The position numbers and the translations under genes were made by a program. The notes under the pieces are model-generated. The model made no database searches. It had not been told where the DNA came from and worked only from the letters and a program-made list of their open reading frames with translations. From Gillisella terrae (GTDB taxonomy: Bacteria; Pseudomonadota; Alphaproteobacteria; Rhizobiales; Rhizobiaceae), in NCBI RefSeq assembly GCF_004801395.1, contig NZ_SSOA01000007.1:1-64000 (forward strand): a stretch of 64,000 nt of DNA, read 5' to 3'. Below, piece after piece: positions 38,438 through 47,709 of this stretch; position 1 is the first letter of the stretch, and each line of letters starts with the position of its first letter.

Positions 38438-39100
38438 TTGCGAATTCTGCTGGCTGAGGATGACCGGAGCATTGGGGCGCATGTGGCAGAGGTTCTGCGC
38501 TCTGAGGGCTATGATCTGTCGATCTTGACGGACGGCCCGGATGTGCTGGAGGCTGGCGAGTATGGTGATTTTTCTGCGATTATTCTGGATCTGGGGCTGC
38601 CCGGTCTGGATGGTCTGTCGATTTTACGCCGTTGGCGCAAGAAAAACATCAATACGCCTGTGCTGGTGCTGACGGCCCGCAGTTCATGGATGGAGCGGGT
38701 GGATGGATTTGACGCAGGCGCGGATGATTATCTGCCCAAGCCGTTTCGCACAGAAGAGCTTTTGGCGCGCCTGCGCGCCCTGTTGCGGCGCGCAGGTGTG
38801 CAAACACAGGCTGTTCGCTCTGGTGGGCGCTTTCAGGTGGATGATGCGGCACGCTCTGTCACCTTTGACGGTGCCGCGCTGGATGTCAGCCCGCTTGAGT
38901 TCCGCTTGATCCATCTTCTCGTGCAAAACAAGGGGCGGGTGTTTTCGGCTTACGAGATTGCCTCGCAAATTCAGGGGCGGGATGATGACGCATCCAAGAA
39001 CGCCGTTGAAGCCATGGTGGCACGGATTCGCAAAAAAACGGATACGAGCGCCATCGAGACCCGCCGTGGCTTTGGCTATTTTGTGCCGGATGAGGGTTGA
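38438..39100 (+). CDS. OmpR-family response regulator
   Basis: This encodes 220 residues from a TTG start with GAGGTG upstream. The receiver has the acidic pair at residues 8-9 (AEDD), phospho-acceptor Asp51 (IILDLGLPG), a conserved Thr/Ala (VLTARS) and Lys in PKPFRTEELLARL. The winged-helix output domain has LDVSPLEFRLIHLLVQNKGRVFSAYEIA and a RGFGYF wing. It forms an operon with the kinase (overlap TGATG). The collagen-like secreted protein is just upstream. It resembles PhoP/FeuP regulators, but the exact ortholog is not certain. Confidence 0.94.
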   Translation: MRILLAEDDRSIGAHVAEVLRSEGYDLSILTDGPDVLEAGEYGDFSAIILDLGLPGLDGLSILRRWRKKNINTPVLVLTARSSWMERVDGFDAGADDYLPKPFRTEELLARLRALLRRAGVQTQAVRSGGRFQVDDAARSVTFDGAALDVSPLEFRLIHLLVQNKGRVFSAYEIASQIQGRDDDASKNAVEAMVARIRKKTDTSAIETRRGFGYFVPDEG

Positions 39101-40455
39101 TGTTTAAATCCCTGCGGCTGCGGCTGGCCATTGCGTCTGTGGTGGCAATTGGCGTTTCTCTGTTCCTTCTTTGGTTTGCGGTTGGTTTTCTCTTCATCGA
39201 TTATGTCGGCCAGCAATATCATTCCGAGATGAGCGCCATCACCGATACGGTCACGGCGCGGTTGAGTGTTAAAAACGGTCGGTTGGAAATGCGCTCGCCG
39301 CCTTCTGATCCGCGTTTTGCATCGCCCAGCGGTGGGCGCTATTGGCAGGTGCAGACGCCGGATGGTCGGGTGATGCGATCGCGCTCGCTGTGGGATGTTG
39401 AACTTCCCAAGGGTGATATGGCGCTCAAGCCCCCCTTTGGTTTTGGCCGTGTCGAAGGTCCGGGCGGTGTGATCCTTTTGGTGCAGCGGAGCGCGCTGGA
39501 GATCACCGATCAGGGTGTGAATTATCCCTTTGTCGTCGCTGTTGCCTTTCCGGCAGAGGAATTGATTGGCCCGCTTGATGAGCACCGCGCCCGCTCGCAG
39601 CTGGTGATGTTGATGGGGGCTGGCCTGCTGCTGCTGGCAGCGTTCTTGCAGGCTCTGGTGGTTTTACGGCCATTCAAGCGCTTGCGTTTGCAGGTGGCCG
39701 ATGTGCGCACCGGCAAGCTGCGCCAGCTTGATACTGCCGTGCCGGGCGAGGTCATGCCGCTGGTGGAAGAGATCAATCTGCTGTTGGGCGAGCGTGAAAC
39801 CGCCATCGAGAAAGCCCGCGCCCGCGCCAGCGATCTGGCACATGGGCTCAAAACACCGCTCACGGTGCTCTCGCAACTGGTCAACTATCTGCCTGTGGAG
39901 CACCGCGACGAGGCCTTTGCCCAGATTGATCTTGTGCGCCAGCGAGCAGACCGGCAATTGCAGGCGGCGCGCCTCGGCGTCGAGCAGATGCTGGCAACCG
40001 ATCTTGAGAGTCTGATTGGCAAGCTGGTTAAGGTGCTTGATCCTGTGGCGCGCACTAAAAATATCGGCTGGCAGGTTGAGGTTGAGCCGGGATTGTCTGT
40101 GGAGGCCGATGCTGCGGATTTGGCAGAAGCTTTGGGCAATATTCTCGACAACGCGGTCAAATGGGCCTCTGCTGTCATCCATATCAAGGCAGGCCGTCAC
40201 GATGACCGTGTGGTGATAGTGGTGAGCGATGACGGGCCGGGTGTGCCTGTTGCTGATCGCGAGAAGGTTCTGCGTCGGGGTGAATTTCTTGACACCGAAC
40301 AGGGTGGTTCGGGTCTGGGGCTGGCAATCTGCTCTGATATCATGGCAGCCTATGACGGCAGCGTTGCGCTGGAGACCAGCGATCTGGGCGGGTTGTGCGT
40401 GCGGCTTGAGCTTCCGCAAACAGGCGGACGCCGCGTGCCGCCACACCCGGTTTGA
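39100..40455 (+). CDS. Membrane sensor histidine kinase
   Basis: This encodes 451 residues. A first membrane helix (residues 5-30), a periplasmic sensor of about 135 residues and a second helix (MLMGAGLLLLAAFLQALVVL) precede a linker and the H-box with His248 (ASDLAHGLKTPLTVLSQL). N, G1 and G2 boxes follow (NILDNAVKWA, VSDDGPGVP, GSGLGLAI). The layout matches PhoQ/FeuQ-type kinases. It should phosphorylate the regulator encoded just before it. Signal unknown; the preceding secreted protein is a candidate partner. Confidence 0.94.
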   Translation: MFKSLRLRLAIASVVAIGVSLFLLWFAVGFLFIDYVGQQYHSEMSAITDTVTARLSVKNGRLEMRSPPSDPRFASPSGGRYWQVQTPDGRVMRSRSLWDVELPKGDMALKPPFGFGRVEGPGGVILLVQRSALEITDQGVNYPFVVAVAFPAEELIGPLDEHRARSQLVMLMGAGLLLLAAFLQALVVLRPFKRLRLQVADVRTGKLRQLDTAVPGEVMPLVEEINLLLGERETAIEKARARASDLAHGLKTPLTVLSQLVNYLPVEHRDEAFAQIDLVRQRADRQLQAARLGVEQMLATDLESLIGKLVKVLDPVARTKNIGWQVEVEPGLSVEADAADLAEALGNILDNAVKWASAVIHIKAGRHDDRVVIVVSDDGPGVPVADREKVLRRGEFLDTEQGGSGLGLAICSDIMAAYDGSVALETSDLGGLCVRLELPQTGGRRVPPHPV

Positions 40456-40494
40456 GCGCAGACGACTCTTTTGTGCCGTTTCAAACGAATCCCG

Positions 40495-40523
40495 TTGCAC
40501 TTTTATGGATGTCCGGTTATAAG
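40495..40523 (+). promoter_or_regulatory. Sigma70-type promoter of rpmI-rplT
   Basis: TTGCAC (40495-40500) and TATAAG (40518-40523) are spaced 17 bases apart. Confidence 0.75.
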
Positions 40524-40532
40524 CCGCCGTCC

Positions 40533-40598
40533 GAACGGTCCGGCAGGGCATGCCGTGGCCGTTCTTTATGCTTGAAAACAGGCCTCGTCTGCCTGTTT
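40533..40598 (+). promoter_or_regulatory. Structured leader of rpmI-rplT (candidate L20-type autoregulatory RNA)
   Basis: Two hairpins lie between the promoter and rpmI. The first has outer arms GAACGG/CCGTTC and inner arms CGGCA/TGCCG (40533-40564). The second has AAACAGGC/GCCTGTTT with a 7-base loop (40576-40598). L35-L20 operons are commonly autoregulated by L20 at the leader; that this RNA does so is inference. Confidence 0.5.
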
Positions 40599-40624
40599 CG
40601 ATACAAGAAAAATGGAGTAGCAAA

Positions 40625-40828
40625 ATGCCCAAGATGAAGACGAAGTCTGCCGCGAAAAAGCGGTTCAAGGTTACGGGCTCTGGCAAGGTATTGGCAGCAG
40701 CAGCTGGCAAGCGCCACGGCATGATCAAGCGGTCCAACAAGTTCATCCGCAATGCACGCGGAACGATGGTACTTGCCGAAGCAGACGGCAAGAAGGTCAT
40801 CAAGAACTACCTGCCAAACGGTCTCTGA
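40625..40828 (+). CDS. rpmI: 50S ribosomal protein L35
   Basis: This encodes 67 residues, [20 protein letters not shown] to YLPNGL. It has the L35 pattern with a lysine-rich start and [18 protein letters not shown] stands before the ATG. It is 40 bases before rplT. Infc, its usual upstream neighbour, is 4 kb away. Confidence 0.98.
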   Translation: MPKMKTKSAAKKRFKVTGSGKVLAAAAGKRHGMIKRSNKFIRNARGTMVLAEADGKKVIKNYLPNGL

Positions 40829-40867
40829 GACCCTTTCGCTTTTTGGATCATTTAAGGAGATCATGAC

Positions 40868-41272
40868 ATGGCACGCGTAAAACGCGGCGTTACCGCCCAC
40901 GCAAAGCATAAAAAAGTTCTGAAGGCCGCCAAGGGTTTCTACGGCCGTCGCAAGAACACCATCCGCGCTGCTAAGGCTGCGGTGGATCGTTCCAAGCAGT
41001 ACGCTTACCGCGACCGTAAGGTCAACAAGCGCAACTTCCGCGCTCTGTGGATTCAGCGTATCAACGCTGCTGTTCGCGAATCTGGCCTGACATACGGCCG
41101 CTTCATCGACGGCCTCAACAAGGCTGGCATCGAAGTTGACCGTAAGGTTCTGTCCGACATGGCAATCCATGAGCCAGCAGCGTTCGGCGCTCTGGTTGAA
41201 GCCTCCAAGAAGGCTCTGGCTTACCTCAAGGACGCCGGCACAAAGAACGAGTTTGAAAGCGCGGTTAAGTAA
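40868..41272 (+). CDS. rplT: 50S ribosomal protein L20
   Basis: This encodes 134 residues: [39 protein letters not shown] is the typical L20 N-terminus, and the C-terminal globular part includes [26 protein letters not shown]20 is needed for early 50S assembly and often represses its own operon. A terminator follows before pheS. Confidence 0.99.
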   Translation: MARVKRGVTAHAKHKKVLKAAKGFYGRRKNTIRAAKAAVDRSKQYAYRDRKVNKRNFRALWIQRINAAVRESGLTYGRFIDGLNKAGIEVDRKVLSDMAIHEPAAFGALVEASKKALAYLKDAGTKNEFESAVK

Positions 41273-41305
41273 CCAGCGCGTCCCAAACTGAATTTGGTTA
41301 TTGGG

Positions 41306-41338
41306 AAACCCGCGCTGGGTACACTGGCGCGGGTTTTT
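41306..41338 (+). terminator. Terminator after rplT
   Basis: AAACCCGCGC and GCGCGGGTTT pair over an 11-base loop, followed by TT. Confidence 0.85.
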
Positions 41339-41399
41339 CATTTTTATTTCAAGTATTGGCGCTAGAGCCGATGGCGGAACATGGGCAGGAAAGACGACA

Positions 41400-42485
41400 A
41401 TGTCCGATCTCGAGAGTTTGAAAACATCCCTTCTGGCTGATATCGCGGCGGCCTCCGACGAAGCGGGCATTGAAGCCGTGCGCCTTGCTGCCATGGGCAA
41501 GAAAGGCTCGGTCTCCGAGCTTTTGAAAACGCTGGGTTCGATGACGCCGGAAGAGCGCCAGAGCCGCGGCGCTGCCATCAATGCGCTGAAAAACGAGATC
41601 ACCGAACAGCTCAACACCAAGAAGGCCGAGCTGAAGGACGCCGCCATCAATGCGCGCCTGAAAGCGGAAACGCTGGATGTGTCGCTGCCGGTGCGCTCCT
41701 CGCCGGCTGAGCGCGGCCGCATCCACCCGATCAGCCAGATCATTGATGAAATCACCGCCATTTTCGCCGACATGGGCTTTTCCATTGCCGAAGGCCCGGA
41801 TATTGAAACTGACCACTACAACTTCACGGCGCTGAACTTCCCCGAAGGCCATCCAGCCCGCGAAATGCACGACACGTTCTTCCTGCAACCCGATGCCAAT
41901 GGCGAGCGCAAAGTGCTGCGCACCCATACATCGCCGGTGCAGGTGCGCACCATGGAAGCGCAAAAGCCACCGATCCGTATTGTTATTCCGGGCAAGACCT
42001 ACCGGCAGGATTCGGATGCCACCCATTCGCCGATGTTCCACCAGGTCGAAGGTCTGGTGATCGACAAGACCGCCAACGTTGGCCACCTGCGCTGGGTTCT
42101 GGAAGAATTCTGCAAGACCTTCTTCGAAGTCGATAGCGTCACCATGCGCTTTCGCCCATCCTTCTTCCCGTTCACGGAACCATCGTTCGAGGTGGACATT
42201 CAGTGCGACCGCTCCTCGGGCCCAATCGTCAAATTCGGCGAAGGCAAGGACTGGATGGAAATCCTCGGTTGCGGCATGGTCCACCCCAATGTGCTGCGCG
42301 CCGGTGGCCTCGACCCCGATGAATACCAGGGCTTTGCCTGGGGTATGGGCCTCGACCGCATCGCCATGCTGAAATACGGCATGCCCGACCTGCGTGACTT
42401 CTTCAATGCCGACGTCCGCTGGATGAGCCACTACGGTTTTCGTCCGCTGGATGTACCGACATTGTTTGGTGGTCTTTCGGTATGA
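41400..42485 (+). CDS. pheS: Phenylalanyl-tRNA synthetase alpha subunit
   Basis: This encodes 361 residues from [15 protein letters not shown]. The N-terminal coiled coil is followed by the class II core: [55 protein letters not shown] (motif 2 region) and [21 protein letters not shown] (motif 3). With PheT it charges tRNA-Phe. Its stop overlaps the ASCH gene (ATGA). Confidence 0.98.
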   Translation: MSDLESLKTSLLADIAAASDEAGIEAVRLAAMGKKGSVSELLKTLGSMTPEERQSRGAAINALKNEITEQLNTKKAELKDAAINARLKAETLDVSLPVRSSPAERGRIHPISQIIDEITAIFADMGFSIAEGPDIETDHYNFTALNFPEGHPAREMHDTFFLQPDANGERKVLRTHTSPVQVRTMEAQKPPIRIVIPGKTYRQDSDATHSPMFHQVEGLVIDKTANVGHLRWVLEEFCKTFFEVDSVTMRFRPSFFPFTEPSFEVDIQCDRSSGPIVKFGEGKDWMEILGCGMVHPNVLRAGGLDPDEYQGFAWGMGLDRIAMLKYGMPDLRDFFNADVRWMSHYGFRPLDVPTLFGGLSV

Positions 42486-42901
42486 TGGGATTACCAGAGC
42501 CATACCAGAACGCTGTCACCTTTGCATTTGGCGATTCGCCTGCATTGGCAGACGGTCTTTTGGCTTTGGTGCTTGCCGGAAAGAAGACAGCAACCTGCGC
42601 AGCCGTAACGGCTTTTAGCCCGGATGGTGAGCCTTTCCCGGTGGTTGGTCGCCGGGATGTTGTTTTGGATGGCAAGGGCCGCCCGGCAGCCGTGATTGAG
42701 ACTGTCGAAGTCACAATCCGGCGTTTTGATGAGGTGGATGCTGCATTCGCCCACGATGAAGGCGAGGATGATCAATCATTAGAATCCTGGCGGGTTCAAC
42801 ATGAGATCTATTTCCGTCGCAATGGCGGGTTTACGCCAGAAATGGAACTGGTTTGCGAGCGGTTTCGCCTCGTGGACGTGTTAGAGCGAGATCAGGGCTG
42901 A
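42482..42901 (+). CDS. ASCH domain protein
   Basis: This encodes 139 residues. The ASCH pattern is visible: [17 protein letters not shown] near residues 28-45, [42 protein letters not shown] and the final [33 protein letters not shown] domains bind RNA, and some members are nucleases or amidohydrolases on modified cytidines. It is inserted between pheS and pheT with a 4-base overlap, so it is cotranslated with synthetase subunits. Function not established. Confidence 0.92.
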   Translation: MMGLPEPYQNAVTFAFGDSPALADGLLALVLAGKKTATCAAVTAFSPDGEPFPVVGRRDVVLDGKGRPAAVIETVEVTIRRFDEVDAAFAHDEGEDDQSLESWRVQHEIYFRRNGGFTPEMELVCERFRLVDVLERDQG

Positions 42902-42930
42902 GGCCCAGTGCGGAAGAAGAGATTGCTAAG

Positions 42931-45354
42931 ATGAAATTCACACTCTCCTGGTTGAAAGACCATCTGGACACCGATGCCACGCTGGATCAGGTCTGCGAGC
43001 GCTTGACCGCAATTGGCCTTGAAGTTGAGGATGTTGATGACAAGGCGGCCTATAAGCCGTTTGTGATTGCCAAGATTCTGAGCGCCGAAAAGCATCCGTC
43101 TGCCGATCGTCTGAAAGTTCTCTCGGTTGATGCTGGCGACGGTAAGCCGGTTCAGGTCGTTTGCGGCGCGCCGAATGCGCGGGCGGGCCTGATTGGCGCG
43201 TTTGGCCGTCCGGGCATGTATGTGCCGGGTCTGGATGTGACGCTGGCGGTGGGCAATATTCGTGGCATCGAGAGCCATGGCATGATGTGTTCTGAAAAAG
43301 AACTCAACATGTCTGACAATCACGATGGCATTATCGATCTGCCCGAAGATGCGCCGATTGGCACCTCTTTCGCGGCTTACGCCGGCATTGATGATCCGGT
43401 GATCGAGATCAATCTCACCCCCAACCGTCCCGATTGCACCAGCATCTTCGGCATTGCCCGTGATCTGGCCGCTTCTGGCCTTGGCACGTTGAAGCAGCCA
43501 AAAGCGCCAAGCTTTGCGGTGGAAGGCGAGACGACGCTTGAGGTCAAGCTGGAGCTGGATGATGCCAAGCTGTGCCCCGGCTTTGCCTATCGCCTTGTGC
43601 GTGGTGTTAAAAATGGCCCAAGCCCGGTCTGGATGCAAAAGCGCCTGATTGCCATTGGCCTTCGTCCGATCTCGGCATTGGTGGATGTGACCAATTACAT
43701 GACCTTCGATCAGGGCCGCCCGATGCATGTCTTCGATGCGGACAAGGTGAAGGGTGCGCTCACCGTGCGCCGTGCCAAGGATGGCGAGGAAATTCTTGCC
43801 CTTGATACCCGCACCTATAAGCTGACACCCAACACCGTGGTGATTGCCGATGACAATGGCGTTGAATCCATCGGCGGGATCATGGGCGGCGAGCATTCCG
43901 GCTGCGATGAAAACACCACCAATGTGCTGATCGAATCGGCTCTTTGGGATCCGATCAACATTGCCAAATCGGGCCGTTCGCTCGGTATCATCACTGACGC
44001 CCGCTATCGGTTTGAGCGCGGCATTGACCCGGAATATATGGTTCCCGGCCTTGAGCGCACCACGGAACTGGTGCTGGAGATGTGCGGTGGGAAAGCTGCC
44101 GCCTCCAAGGTGGTTGGCTATCAGGGCCACACCAAGAAGGTGGTTGATTTCCCGCTCGCAGAAGTCAAGCGCCTCACTGGCCTCAATGTCTCCACTGACG
44201 AATCCCGCTCCATCCTCACCGGCCTTGGCTTTGATGTGTCGGGCGAGGGTGACGTGGTCAAGGTGGCTGTGCCATCATGGCGGCCAGATGTGGACGGCAA
44301 GGCCGATCTGGTGGAAGAGGTCATGCGTATGCATGGCGTGGATAAGATCACGCCAGAGCCGCTGCCATCCATGGGTTCGGTGAACGGCAAAATCCTCACC
44401 ACCTTGCAGATCCGCACCCGCACAGCCAGACGCGCGCTGGCCAGCCGTGGTATGCTGGAAGCGGTGACATGGTCGTTCATCTCGGCAGAACAGGCCGCCC
44501 TGTTTGGCGGTGGCAAGTCCGCGCTGAAGCTGGTCAACCCAATTGCCGCTGATATGTCCGATATGCGCCCATCGCTGCTGCCGGGCCTGCTCACCGCTGC
44601 CCAGCGCAATGCCGACCGTGGCTTTGGTGATGTGGCGATTTTCGAAGTCTCCGGCACTTATGAAGGTGACACGCCGGAAGGCCAGCGCCGCGTGGCTGGC
44701 GGCGTGCGCCGTGGTACGGCATCGCTTGCCGGTGCTGGTCGCATGTGGTCCAACGCCACCAAGGGCGGCGGCAAGCCGGTGGATGTCTATGACGCCAAGG
44801 CCGATGCGCTGGCCGTGCTGGAAGCCTGCGGCCTGCCGATGGGCAATGTGCAGATCGAACAGGGTGGGCCGGAATGGTACCATCCGGGTCGCTCCGGCAC
44901 CATCAAGATGGGGCCAAAGGTTGTGCTTGGCTATTTTGGTGAGTTCCACCCCAAGACGCTGGCAGCATTAGATGTTTCCGGGGCGCTCTGCGGCTTTGAA
45001 ATCTATCTCGATGCCATGCAGGAGCCGAAGAAGAAGGCCACTCGCACCAAGCCTGCTTTGGATCTCTCGCCCTTGCAGATGGTGAAGCGTGATTTTGCCT
45101 TTGTGGTTGAAAAGCAGGTCGAGGCGGGCGCGATCATCAAGGCCGCCACCAGCGCCGACCGCAAGCTGATCACCGGCGTTAACGTGTTTGACGTGTTTGA
45201 AGGTGCCAGCGTTGGCGAAGGCAAGAAATCGGTTGCCATTGAAGTGCTGATCCAGCCATCGGACAAGACCCTGACCGATGAGGATTTTGACGCATTGACC
45301 AAGAAGATCGTCGGCAATGTGGAAAAAACCACCGGCGGTGCCTTGCGGGCGTAA
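42931..45354 (+). CDS. pheT: Phenylalanyl-tRNA synthetase beta subunit
   Basis: This encodes 807 residues from [18 protein letters not shown]. It has an OB/tRNA-binding EMAP domain ([61 protein letters not shown]), the B3/4 editing domain, a B5 domain, a catalytic-like core and a C-terminal anticodon-binding FDX-ACB domain ([17 protein letters not shown]). The ASCH gene ends 29 bases upstream. Confidence 0.98.
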   Translation: MKFTLSWLKDHLDTDATLDQVCERLTAIGLEVEDVDDKAAYKPFVIAKILSAEKHPSADRLKVLSVDAGDGKPVQVVCGAPNARAGLIGAFGRPGMYVPGLDVTLAVGNIRGIESHGMMCSEKELNMSDNHDGIIDLPEDAPIGTSFAAYAGIDDPVIEINLTPNRPDCTSIFGIARDLAASGLGTLKQPKAPSFAVEGETTLEVKLELDDAKLCPGFAYRLVRGVKNGPSPVWMQKRLIAIGLRPISALVDVTNYMTFDQGRPMHVFDADKVKGALTVRRAKDGEEILALDTRTYKLTPNTVVIADDNGVESIGGIMGGEHSGCDENTTNVLIESALWDPINIAKSGRSLGIITDARYRFERGIDPEYMVPGLERTTELVLEMCGGKAAASKVVGYQGHTKKVVDFPLAEVKRLTGLNVSTDESRSILTGLGFDVSGEGDVVKVAVPSWRPDVDGKADLVEEVMRMHGVDKITPEPLPSMGSVNGKILTTLQIRTRTARRALASRGMLEAVTWSFISAEQAALFGGGKSALKLVNPIAADMSDMRPSLLPGLLTAAQRNADRGFGDVAIFEVSGTYEGDTPEGQRRVAGGVRRGTASLAGAGRMWSNATKGGGKPVDVYDAKADALAVLEACGLPMGNVQIEQGGPEWYHPGRSGTIKMGPKVVLGYFGEFHPKTLAALDVSGALCGFEIYLDAMQEPKKKATRTKPALDLSPLQMVKRDFAFVVEKQVEAGAIIKAATSADRKLITGVNVFDVFEGASVGEGKKSVAIEVLIQPSDKTLTDEDFDALTKKIVGNVEKTTGGALRA

Positions 45355-45370
45355 ATGATCAACGTTTCGT

Positions 45371-45470
45371 CACCCTCGGGCTTGTCCCGAGGGTCTGCTG
45401 CCGGTTATTGTCTGATTTTGTTGAATTTTTATCCGACGTGGGTAGATGCTCGGCACAGGGCCGAGCATGA
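45371..45470. repeat. Two REP-like hairpins after pheT
   Basis: ACCCTCGGG/CCCGAGGGT with a CTTGT loop lies at about 45371-45393, and ATGCTCGG/CCGAGCAT at about 45446-45470. These are the common rhizobial REP form and may act as mRNA 3' ends. Confidence 0.65.
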
Positions 45471-45497
45471 CGACGCAGGTAACTGTGGCCGACTATT

Positions 45498-46412
45498 TCA
45501 GGCCTGTTTGGTTTGGGCTGGCAACACCGCCGGTGTGCCCCGCCGCAACGAGGGCGCAAACATCACAAGATTGCCCAGCAGTGTCAGCGTCAGCCCAATC
45601 ATGGCCATTGGTGTCCACTGATAGCCCTCATACAGGGTGGACAGTGTCAGCGCCACCACGGGAAACAGCACGGTCATATAAGCGGCTTTGGCCGAGCCGA
45701 TGCGCGACACCGCCATCAGATAGGTGGTAAAACCCACCACCGAGCCAAACACAGCCAAATACAGCATGGCAGAAATATAGCGCGCATCCGGCGGTGTCAC
45801 GATGGGTGTGCCCGTAATACCAATCAGCACCAGCAGAAACAGTGCGCCATAGCCCATGCCCCAGGCATTGGCGGTAACAGGCGAAATACCAGCCGCACTG
45901 TTGCGCCGCGACACCATATTGCCGAGTGAGAAAAACAGCGTGCCAAGGGCAGCCAATCCCAAACCTTTCCAGCTATGGGCATCGAATTTGCCCAGAATAT
46001 CCGGCCCAAACAGCAGCAAAAGCCCGGTTACGCCAATGGCCCCGGCCACAAAGGTGCGTGGCTTGACGCGCTCACCAAAGAAAATCCGCGCATTGATGGC
46101 ATTATAAATGGTCGCCAGCGAAAAAATCACCGAGATCAGACCGGAATGCACATAGCTGGAGGCCGTGTAAAAGCAGATGAAATTGCAGCTGAACAAACAC
46201 AGCGCCTGCGCCACAATGAAAGGCTGATGTTTCAGGGCCGGGCGCTTGAGCTTGCCCATCAGTGAGAGCGCCACCAGCATGATAATCCCCGCCGTGGCAA
46301 AGCGATAAAACACCGACACCAGCACCGGCACAGGGCCAACCTGCATGGTGATGGCAATCCAGGTGGTGCCCCAGATCAAAACGGTAGACGCAAAAAGCAG
46401 AATATTGATCAT
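45498..46412 (-). CDS. EamA/DMT family transporter
   Basis: This encodes 304 residues from MINILLFASTVLIWGTTW. Ten membrane helices in two EamA halves are expected (YRFATAGIIMLVALSLMG; LAALGTLFFSLGNMVSRRNSAAGI). It exports or imports small metabolites; substrate unknown. It is divergent from an AraC-type regulator across a 360-base region holding a MITE-like repeat, a layout typical of a regulator and its exporter. Confidence 0.92.
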   Translation of the reverse strand: MINILLFASTVLIWGTTWIAITMQVGPVPVLVSVFYRFATAGIIMLVALSLMGKLKRPALKHQPFIVAQALCLFSCNFICFYTASSYVHSGLISVIFSLATIYNAINARIFFGERVKPRTFVAGAIGVTGLLLLFGPDILGKFDAHSWKGLGLAALGTLFFSLGNMVSRRNSAAGISPVTANAWGMGYGALFLLVLIGITGTPIVTPPDARYISAMLYLAVFGSVVGFTTYLMAVSRIGSAKAAYMTVLFPVVALTLSTLYEGYQWTPMAMIGLTLTLLGNLVMFAPSLRRGTPAVLPAQTKQA

Positions 46413-46531
46413 AGAATCCTCGCATGTCTGCCCGCGAGTTAGGCCTGAATGACGCAAGGCTTCTTGCAGATTCTTGCGGTGAAATGCATTGCCGAATTGG
46501 CACCGCAAAGGAGGTCATCCAACAACAAAGG

Positions 46532-46678
46532 CCCCTCCCCAACCCTCCCCACAAGGGGGAGGGGGTCTGTCACGTTCGCTGTAAGTAATTGTTTTAAAAT
46601 TATAAATAGTTAATCCTCGCAAGGCTGACGCTGTTCTCGACCTGCTCCCTCCCCCTTGTGGGGAGGGTTGGGGAGGGG
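46532..46678. repeat. MITE-like element with perfect 32-bp terminal inverted repeats
   Basis: The arms at 46532-46563 and 46647-46678 (CCCCTCCCCAACCCTCCCCA and on) are exact complements around 83 bases of AT-rich DNA. It lies between the EamA gene and the AraC regulator. The same arm occurs singly at 212-239. Confidence 0.85.
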
Positions 46679-46773
46679 TTTTCACACGCGATAAATCCTC
46701 TCAAGTTTTGGTAAGCGCCGATACAATTTTCTAAAATGGCGCTAAGATGAACGCCTGTTTTCAGGATACACCC

Positions 46774-47646
46774 ATGTCGATTGCGCAGTTTTCCGTCTTC
46801 AGCTCTCTTAAAGAATCGCCCTGCGCGCAAAATCTGGCGTCGCTAAACCTCGGCTTTGGCCAATCCGCCGCCATCTGGAGCAATGCCAATGATAGGGTGC
46901 GCTATGCGCGACCCGACGGCCACACCATCAGCCTCTATCTTGAGGGCGGCACGGGCACGCGCCGCGTGGATGGCGCGGCCAAAAACGGCTGGCCGGGCGC
47001 ACTGTGCGTGATGCCACAGGGAGCCTCATCGGAATGGGAAATCACCGAATCCTTCCGGTTTGTGCATCTTTATGTGCAAGATCAGGAATTGCGCCGGGCC
47101 TATACCGAAACCTTTGATCAGGATTGCCGCCTGATGGTCATGCCCGAAGTGACCTTTGACAATGCCCCGGCCTTGGAACGCTCCTTGCGAGGGCTGGCAT
47201 GTGCCGTGCAAAACGGCGATAGCCTGGCCGCCGAACAGGCCACCGCCACCGCTCTCACCCACCTGTTTGTCCACCCCCGCTATGGCGGTGCTTCAAACAT
47301 CACCATCAAGGGCGGGCTTTCCCCTTTGCTGCGCAACAGGCTGATTGATTATATCGAAAATCACCTACACCTGCCCATCACCCTGCAAACTCTGGCCGAT
47401 ATCGCAGGCCTCAGCCCCTTTCACCTGCAACGCATGTTCCTCCTTAGCTGCGGCCTCTCCCCCGCCGACTGGCTCCTGCGCCGCCGCCTCGCAAAAGCCA
47501 AAACGCTGCTGGCCAGCCAAGACCCCATCGCCCAAATCGCCTCAGCCTGCGGCTTTAGCAGCCAAAGCCATATGACGCGGGTGTTTAAGGAAGCAACGGG
47601 GTGTACGCCCTCGGTTTATCGGGGGCAGGTGAGGAGTGACACTTAA
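46774..47646 (+). CDS. AraC family transcriptional regulator
   Basis: This encodes 290 residues from the ATG at 46774, preceded by AGGATACACCC; an ATG 27 bases upstream is also in frame but has no such site. The C-terminal double helix-turn-helix is clear: ITLQTLADIAGLSPFHLQRMFLLSCGLSPADWLLRRRLAKAKTLL and IAQIASACGFSSQSHMTRVFKEATGCTPSVYR. The N-terminal part is a cupin-like sensor. It is divergent from the EamA transporter, which is its likely target. Confidence 0.92.
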   Translation: MSIAQFSVFSSLKESPCAQNLASLNLGFGQSAAIWSNANDRVRYARPDGHTISLYLEGGTGTRRVDGAAKNGWPGALCVMPQGASSEWEITESFRFVHLYVQDQELRRAYTETFDQDCRLMVMPEVTFDNAPALERSLRGLACAVQNGDSLAAEQATATALTHLFVHPRYGGASNITIKGGLSPLLRNRLIDYIENHLHLPITLQTLADIAGLSPFHLQRMFLLSCGLSPADWLLRRRLAKAKTLLASQDPIAQIASACGFSSQSHMTRVFKEATGCTPSVYRGQVRSDT

Positions 47647-47709
47647 TAGTATGAAGTGATATAAGAAAAATTGGAATACTACTTCATTTAAATCAATAGG
47701 TTAATCGCA

